Below are positions 60,581 through 64,000 of a stretch of DNA of 64,000 nucleotides, piece after piece. Numbering within the stretch: position 1 is the stretch's first letter; the number at the start of each line of letters is the position of its first letter. Both the position numbers and the translations under genes were made by a program. The notes below the pieces were generated by a model. That model ran no database searches. It saw only the letters and a program-made list of their open reading frames with translations, and was not told where the DNA came from. The DNA is from Roseburia_D yibonii (GTDB lineage: Bacteria > Bacillota > Clostridia > Lachnospirales > Lachnospiraceae), in the NCBI RefSeq assembly GCF_014297335.1, contig NZ_JACOQH010000003.1, forward strand, positions 297,413-361,412, given 5' to 3'.

Positions 60581-61292
60581 AATTGGTTATGACAAGTGCC
60601 GCTCCCGACAATAGCAGCATGACTATGACCAGCTTTTTGACTGTTTTTTCGTTTAAAAAACTGCCGCTTTTCATCCCTGCGAACATTCCGACAAACATGA
60701 CCGGCACCAAAACCACGGCCTGTCTGACCGTTCCCGGGGTGATGATTCCAAGAATTGTATACAAGATAATGCGAAATGTATTTTCAATGCAAAATACCAT
60801 GCAGATGTTGGCCTTAAATTCCTGACTGGAATCCGTCACTCTGCTCATATACGCTGCAAGCAGCGCCCCGACGCCGTACAGTCCGCAGAGCACACCGGAA
60901 ATGATCCCGATCGCTCCGAGTGCCAGACCGGACTGCCTGCCCATCTTCCCGCCGTTCTCCCGGAAAAACATCTCCAGCGCAAGCGCAATGATGATAAATC
61001 CAAACGCGATCTTAACTGCGCGCACATCCACGTTTTTTAGCAGTAATATCCCCGGAATGTCTCCGACCAGCACGATCGCAGTCAGCGGCAGCCAGATCTT
61101 TGTCTTCAATGAGGCTCTTTCTTTCCGGATCAGCATCAGGTTCGTCGGATACCCCAGTATCAGTTCCACCGGAGAAATATTTACGTTGTCATAGCCAAAG
61201 CTTAAAATGGTCGTAAACACCAGGGTATTCGCAAATCCGCAGAGTTCCTTGATAAAATACGCGCACAGAGCCGCGCATATCATCCAGCCCAT
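60573..61292 (-). CDS. TauE/SafE family membrane permease
   Basis: 239 aa with about seven membrane helices. LCGFANTLVFTTILSFGYD at the start, then a repeat-like second half beginning GVLCGLYGVGALLAAYMSRV, typical of TauE/SafE (sulfite/sulfonate exporter) proteins. ATG overlaps the stop of the chimeric remnant upstream (TAATG). Substrate unknown. Confidence 0.85.
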   Translation of the reverse strand: MGWMICAALCAYFIKELCGFANTLVFTTILSFGYDNVNISPVELILGYPTNLMLIRKERASLKTKIWLPLTAIVLVGDIPGILLLKNVDVRAVKIAFGFIIIALALEMFFRENGGKMGRQSGLALGAIGIISGVLCGLYGVGALLAAYMSRVTDSSQEFKANICMVFCIENTFRIILYTILGIITPGTVRQAVVLVPVMFVGMFAGMKSGSFLNEKTVKKLVIVMLLLSGAALVITNFS

Positions 61293-61919
61293 TATCTGTT
61301 ACGTCTCTCTTCGATCTTATTTAAAAGCCCCTGCATCGTATCTTTCATATCATTCAGTCTGGTGCTGTTTTCCTCGTCCGCTTCCATCGTTTCACTTGCA
61401 TGCGCGCTGACTTCTTCGGAAACTGCGGATATCGTCTGAATGGACGCCACGATCACGCTGTTTGCCTCTTTCAGTTCGTTGATCTCCGCTGCAAGTTTCT
61501 TTACATGTTCCTGAATCGCAAAGGTATTTTTCTCGATCGCAAGAAAACTGTCCGCCGTGTTGGAAGCTCCCTGTTTTTCTTCATTGATCCCGGCGATCAT
61601 CTGACGGATCACACCTACCACTTCACTGATCGCGGAAGAAACATTCTGGATAAGTTCTGTAATATTGACCGTTGCTTCCTTCGTCTGCGTCGCCATGCCG
61701 GAAATCTCTGTCGCTACAACTGCAAAACCTTTTCCTGCCTCGCCTGCCAGATACCACTCGCCCGGATAATATTTTTCCGCGCACGCCCGGATGTCTTTTA
61801 CCAGCGCAAACGCTTCCTCTCCTTCGGTCTACCGCACATAAAACAAACAGCATTCCAAATACAATCAAAACCAGTTTCGGATGATTGACAATTTTTCGGT
61901 AAAATTTTTCCAGTTTCAT
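61292..61919 (-). pseudogene. chimeric remnant: RND transporter pieces joined to a chemotaxis receptor end
   Basis: From ATG 61919 one frame reads MKLEKFYRKIVNHPKLVLIV, then FGMLFVLCAV, the start of a clostridial RND/MMPL efflux protein. After a frame change near 61830, another frame reads EEAFALVKDIRACAEKYYPG, then EWYLAGE, an internal RND segment. It passes without break into AGKGFAVVATEISGMATQTK, the signalling tip of a methyl-accepting chemotaxis protein, which continues for ~150 residues to the stop at 61292. YLAGE and AGEAGKG share the AGE codons at the junction. Two deletions plus a frameshift explain it. The last part could still be expressed as a soluble MCP tip of 134 aa from 61696. 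Confidence 0.75.
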
Positions 61920-61962
61920 AAATTTCTCCTTCCATATTTTTTATCTTTTTCCTGTCCCGGGA

Positions 61963-62277
61963 TTATCCCGAGGTCACTCCGCACAGGTATTTCCCCCGCA
62001 GCAAATACGTCCCGAATGATCCCGACAATGCCATCTTCAGCCTGTTGTCCGTCCGCTTTCCGCTGCCATGATAGTGCATTTTGCGATACACGGAACGTAA
62101 TTCGCCATCCACTTCAATTTCTCCCTGTTCCTTCATTTTTCCGGAAAACGCCTCCACATTTCCAAGCGCACTGATCTTTCCGCTGATCTGCTCTGCCTGA
62201 ATATTGAGATACAGCAGCCCCTGCCGCACTCCGATCGGAACTTCCAGTTCAATTTCGTAAATACATTTTTCTACCAT
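61963..62277 (-). CDS. small hypothetical beta-rich protein
   Basis: 104 aa. CIYEIELEVPIGVRQGLLYL at the start, then alternating strands (ISGKISALGNVEAFSGKM, EIEVDGELRSVYRKMHYHGS). No membrane segment and no family recognised. Ribosome site GGGG upstream. Lies between the TetR gene and the RND remnant, so it probably belonged to the lost efflux operon. Confidence 0.6.
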   Translation of the reverse strand: MVEKCIYEIELEVPIGVRQGLLYLNIQAEQISGKISALGNVEAFSGKMKEQGEIEVDGELRSVYRKMHYHGSGKRTDNRLKMALSGSFGTYLLRGKYLCGVTSG

Positions 62278-62381
62278 ACTGCACCCCGCTTTTCATTCAT
62301 GATTTTACTGTCTTTCCCCGCGCAATAACATGGTCAAATTACTCCTGTTTGTGTAATATGGGACAAATCTCTTAATTTGAT

Positions 62382-62432
62382 GGTCAAATCCACCACAAAA
62401 CTTCTTGCGGATTTGCCGGACAAATGTATAAT
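62382..62432 (+). promoter_or_regulatory. promoter and likely operator of the TetR gene
   Basis: Inverted arms GGTCAAATCC (62382-62391) and GGATTTG-CC (62409-62417) with one unpaired base. They overlap a promoter TTGCGG (62405-62410)-N16-TATAAT (62427-62432). ATGGTCAAAT also occurs at 62330-62339 and 62380-62389. A TetR-type dimer sitting here would block its own gene and perhaps the divergent one. Confidence 0.6.
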
Positions 62433-62480
62433 AAATATTGGAATTCATTTATTCGGATATGAGCGGGATGTTTTTCAGAA

Positions 62481-63074
62481 ATGACCAACGAAGAAGTTTT
62501 TTTTCAGACAAAAAAAGCACTTTCCGACGCATTAAAAAAATTAATGAGCCAAAAAGCGTTTTCCAAGATCACTGTGAGTGAGATCATCCGTATGTGTAAC
62601 GTAAACCGCAAAACATTTTATTATCATTTTGAGGATATCCAGGCACTTTTAAAATGGATGTTTGAACAGGAAGCTATTGAAATTGTAAAACAATACGATC
62701 TCATGGTGGATTACACCGAGGTGATTTCCCTTGTTTTTGATTATGCCGCCAACAATGCTTATATTGTCAACTGTGCTTACGATTCCCTGGGCAGAAATGT
62801 ATTAAAGCGCTTTTTCTGTCAAGATTTTCGTGGGATCACAGAAACGATGGTAAGACATGCCGAGGAGCGTTTAAACATCCATGTTTCGGATGATTTTCGC
62901 TCATTCCTGTGCCACTTGTATACGGAAGGCATTGCCGGAATGCTGATCGATCTGTTCCAGCATCCTTCTGAATTCGACCAGATAAAAATGACAAACTACT
63001 TTTCCCTGATCATCAATCCCGCGCTTCCAGCCGTGCTCACCGCATATGTTGAAGAACAAAATAATCATAAATAA
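62481..63074 (+). CDS. TetR family transcriptional regulator
   Basis: 197 aa. HTH at residues ~25-50: LMSQKAFSKITVSEIIRMCN, then VNRKTFYYHFEDIQALL. The C-terminal helical domain resembles TetR_C of the YfiR/RutR-like group (AANNAYIVNCAYDSLGRNV). Divergent from the RND remnant genes; probably the former regulator of that efflux pump. Ribosome site weak. Confidence 0.9.
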   Translation: MTNEEVFFQTKKALSDALKKLMSQKAFSKITVSEIIRMCNVNRKTFYYHFEDIQALLKWMFEQEAIEIVKQYDLMVDYTEVISLVFDYAANNAYIVNCAYDSLGRNVLKRFFCQDFRGITETMVRHAEERLNIHVSDDFRSFLCHLYTEGIAGMLIDLFQHPSEFDQIKMTNYFSLIINPALPAVLTAYVEEQNNHK

Positions 63075-63080
63075 CGTACA

Positions 63081-63125
63081 AAGAAGCGGAAACCACTGAT
63101 TTTTCAATGATTTCCGCTTCTTTTT
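63081..63125 (+). terminator. terminator of the TetR gene
   Basis: AAGAAGCGGAAA pairs with TTTCCGCTTCTT over a ~18-nt loop, followed by TTTTT. It also lies after the last tRNA of the minus-strand cluster. Confidence 0.85.
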
Positions 63126-63130
63126 CGGAA

Positions 63131-63203
63131 TGAGACACGGGGGAGTCGAACCCCCGACAACTTGATTAAAAGTCAAGTGCTCTACCAACTGAGCTAGTAT
63201 CCC
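63131..63203 (-). tRNA. tRNA-Lys (anticodon TTT)
   Basis: 73-nt cloverleaf on the minus strand: acceptor GGGATAC, D-arm GCTCAGTTGGTAGAGC, anticodon loop CTTTTAA, T-arm CGGGGGTTCGACTCCCCCG. CCA is not encoded. Last gene of the seven-tRNA array. Confidence 0.95.
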
Positions 63204-63262
63204 ATTTAAAATTAATATTCCCTTTTTATCGGGCATCTATTCGCTTACTACTACGAACAGAG

Positions 63263-63335
<73 letters not shown>

Positions 63336-63347
63336 ATATAAAATAAA

Positions 63348-63421
63348 TTGCGGGGATAGGATTTGAACCTATGACCTTCGGGTTATGAGCCCGACGAGCT
63401 TCCAGACTGCTCCACCCCGCG
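63348..63421 (-). tRNA. initiator tRNA-fMet (anticodon CAT)
   Basis: Acceptor CGCGGGG against CCCCGCA leaves the C1-A72 mismatch of initiators. The anticodon stem is GGG-CTCATAA-CCC, with the three G-C pairs also diagnostic of fMet. 74 nt. Confidence 0.95.
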
Positions 63422-63436
63422 ATAATAAATAAAAAA

Positions 63437-63518
63437 TGGATGGAGGTGGATTCGAACCACCGAAGCAATTTGCAGCAGATTTACAGTCTGTCCCCTTTGG
63501 CCACTCGGGAATCCATCC
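63437..63518 (-). tRNA. tRNA-Tyr (anticodon GTA)
   Basis: 82 nt with long variable arm (GCTGCAAATTGCTTC region), anticodon loop CTGTAAA, acceptor GGATGGA. Confidence 0.93.
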
Positions 63519-63568
63519 ATATATATAAAAGAACCTAAGCTCAATTATATTCTATATTAAATTATAGA

Positions 63569-63641
63569 AGCCGATGATCGGACTCGAACCGATAACCTGC
63601 TGATTACAAATCAGCTGCTCTGCCAATTGAGCCACATCGGC
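63569..63641 (-). tRNA. tRNA-Thr (anticodon TGT)
   Basis: Acceptor GCCGATG, anticodon loop TTTGTAA, T-loop GGTTCGAGTCC, 73 nt. Confidence 0.95.
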
Positions 63642-63663
63642 AAATCTTACACCTAACTTAAAA

Positions 63664-63736
63664 TGGGACCTATAGGGCTCGAACCTATGACCCTCTGCTT
63701 GTAAGGCAGATGCTCTCCCAGCTGAGCTAAGATCCC
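63664..63736 (-). tRNA. tRNA-Val (anticodon TAC)
   Basis: Acceptor GGGATCT, D-arm GCTCAGCTGGGAGAGC, anticodon loop CTTACAA, 73 nt. Confidence 0.95.
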
Positions 63737-63740
63737 ATAA

Positions 63741-63814
63741 CGACCCAAGCGGGACTCGAACCCGCGACCTCCGCCGTGACAGGGCGGCGCTCTAACCAAC
63801 TGAGCCATTGGGCC
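63741..63814 (-). tRNA. tRNA-Asp (anticodon GTC)
   Basis: Acceptor GGCCCAA, D-arm GCTCAGTTGGTTAGAGC, anticodon loop CTGTCAC, T-loop GGTTCGAGTCC, 74 nt. First tRNA after the 23S gene, about 75 bases from its end. Confidence 0.95.
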
Positions 63815-63888
63815 TCATGTACATTCAAAATTTCACACAGATCCGTGATACCGCTTACTCTTACATCTGGCTTTCGCCTGATGTTTCT

Positions 63889-64000
63889 TGGTCAAGCCCT
63901 CGACCGATTAGTAACAGTCAGCTCCATGCGTTGCCGCACTTCCACCTCTGCCCTATCTACCTGATACTCTCTCAGGGGTCTTACTTCCTCTAGGGAAGGG
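63889..64000 (-). rRNA. 23S ribosomal RNA, 3' end only
   Basis: On the minus strand the sequence carries the conserved 3' end of 23S rRNA: GGTAGATAGGGCAGAGGTGG, CGGCAACGCATGGAGCTGAC, then TACTAATCGGTCGAGGGCTT before GACC. The gene runs off the window edge. The 3' boundary is estimated to within a few bases. Confidence 0.9.

Overview
The window looks like a chromosomal segment of a motile, meso-diaminopimelate-type Firmicute, most probably a Lachnospiraceae (Roseburia/Agathobacter-like). The signs are FliW/CsrA control beside flagellin, sigma-28-type flagellar promoters, a MurE carrying the DNPR motif next to DapF, a lipoteichoic-acid-synthase-like enzyme, strong AGGAGG-type ribosome sites, and a tRNA/rRNA cluster. 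The genus is inferred, not proven.

Layout. (1) 1-15.3 kb, minus strand: a tightly packed operon of about 14 genes reading from 15006 towards position 1, behind a sigma-A promoter and a ~200-nt leader that ends in an intrinsic-terminator-like hairpin. It holds two tandem IspD/TarI-type cytidylyltransferases, a large CitC-like nucleotidyltransferase, a CDP-glycerol-phosphotransferase-like protein, a DegT aminotransferase, an ATP-grasp ligase, a CMP-sugar synthetase, an aldolase fused to a Maf/MptE-like domain, three SAM methyltransferases and an RraA-like protein. (2) 15.3-22.6 kb: a CBS-nucleotidyltransferase of the PtmE type (minus) and a plus-strand operon (DegT - FemAB/GNAT - epimerase - neuB - neuC - neuA) for a nonulosonic acid, probably of the legionaminic type. 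(3) 22.7-36.3 kb, minus: a Maf flagellin glycosyltransferase, a small unknown protein, flagellin, then fliT-like/fliS/fliD/flaG/csrA/fliW/flgL/flgK/flgK2/flgN/flgM. (4) 36.3-63.1 kb: housekeeping and accessory genes (murE, dapF, a trans-sulfuration enzyme with a divergent AraC regulator, LTA-synthase-like enzyme, flippase-like membrane protein, radical SAM protein, phospholipases, transporters, a Lon-like AAA+ ATPase without protease domain, a circularly permuted GH3 glycosidase, and a degraded RND/MCP chimera near a TetR regulator). (5) 63.1-64 kb, minus: seven tRNAs downstream of the 3' end of a 23S rRNA, with no 5S gene between.

How it fits together. Regions 1-3 read as one flagellin production and decoration system. 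NeuB/NeuC/NeuA and the PtmE-like enzyme make and activate a nonulosonic acid. Maf attaches it to flagellin. The minus operon appears to make further CDP-activated and methylated or amino-acid-decorated groups, in the manner of the phosphodiester- or amino-acid-bearing flagellin glycans known from clostridia. FlgM/sigma-28 and FliW/CsrA would time flagellin synthesis. The minus operon is visibly mosaic in base composition and is the best candidate for undescribed chemistry.

Two genes (17628 and 44486) appear to start at near-cognate AUU/AUC codons. All functional calls come from reading motifs; no database search was run.
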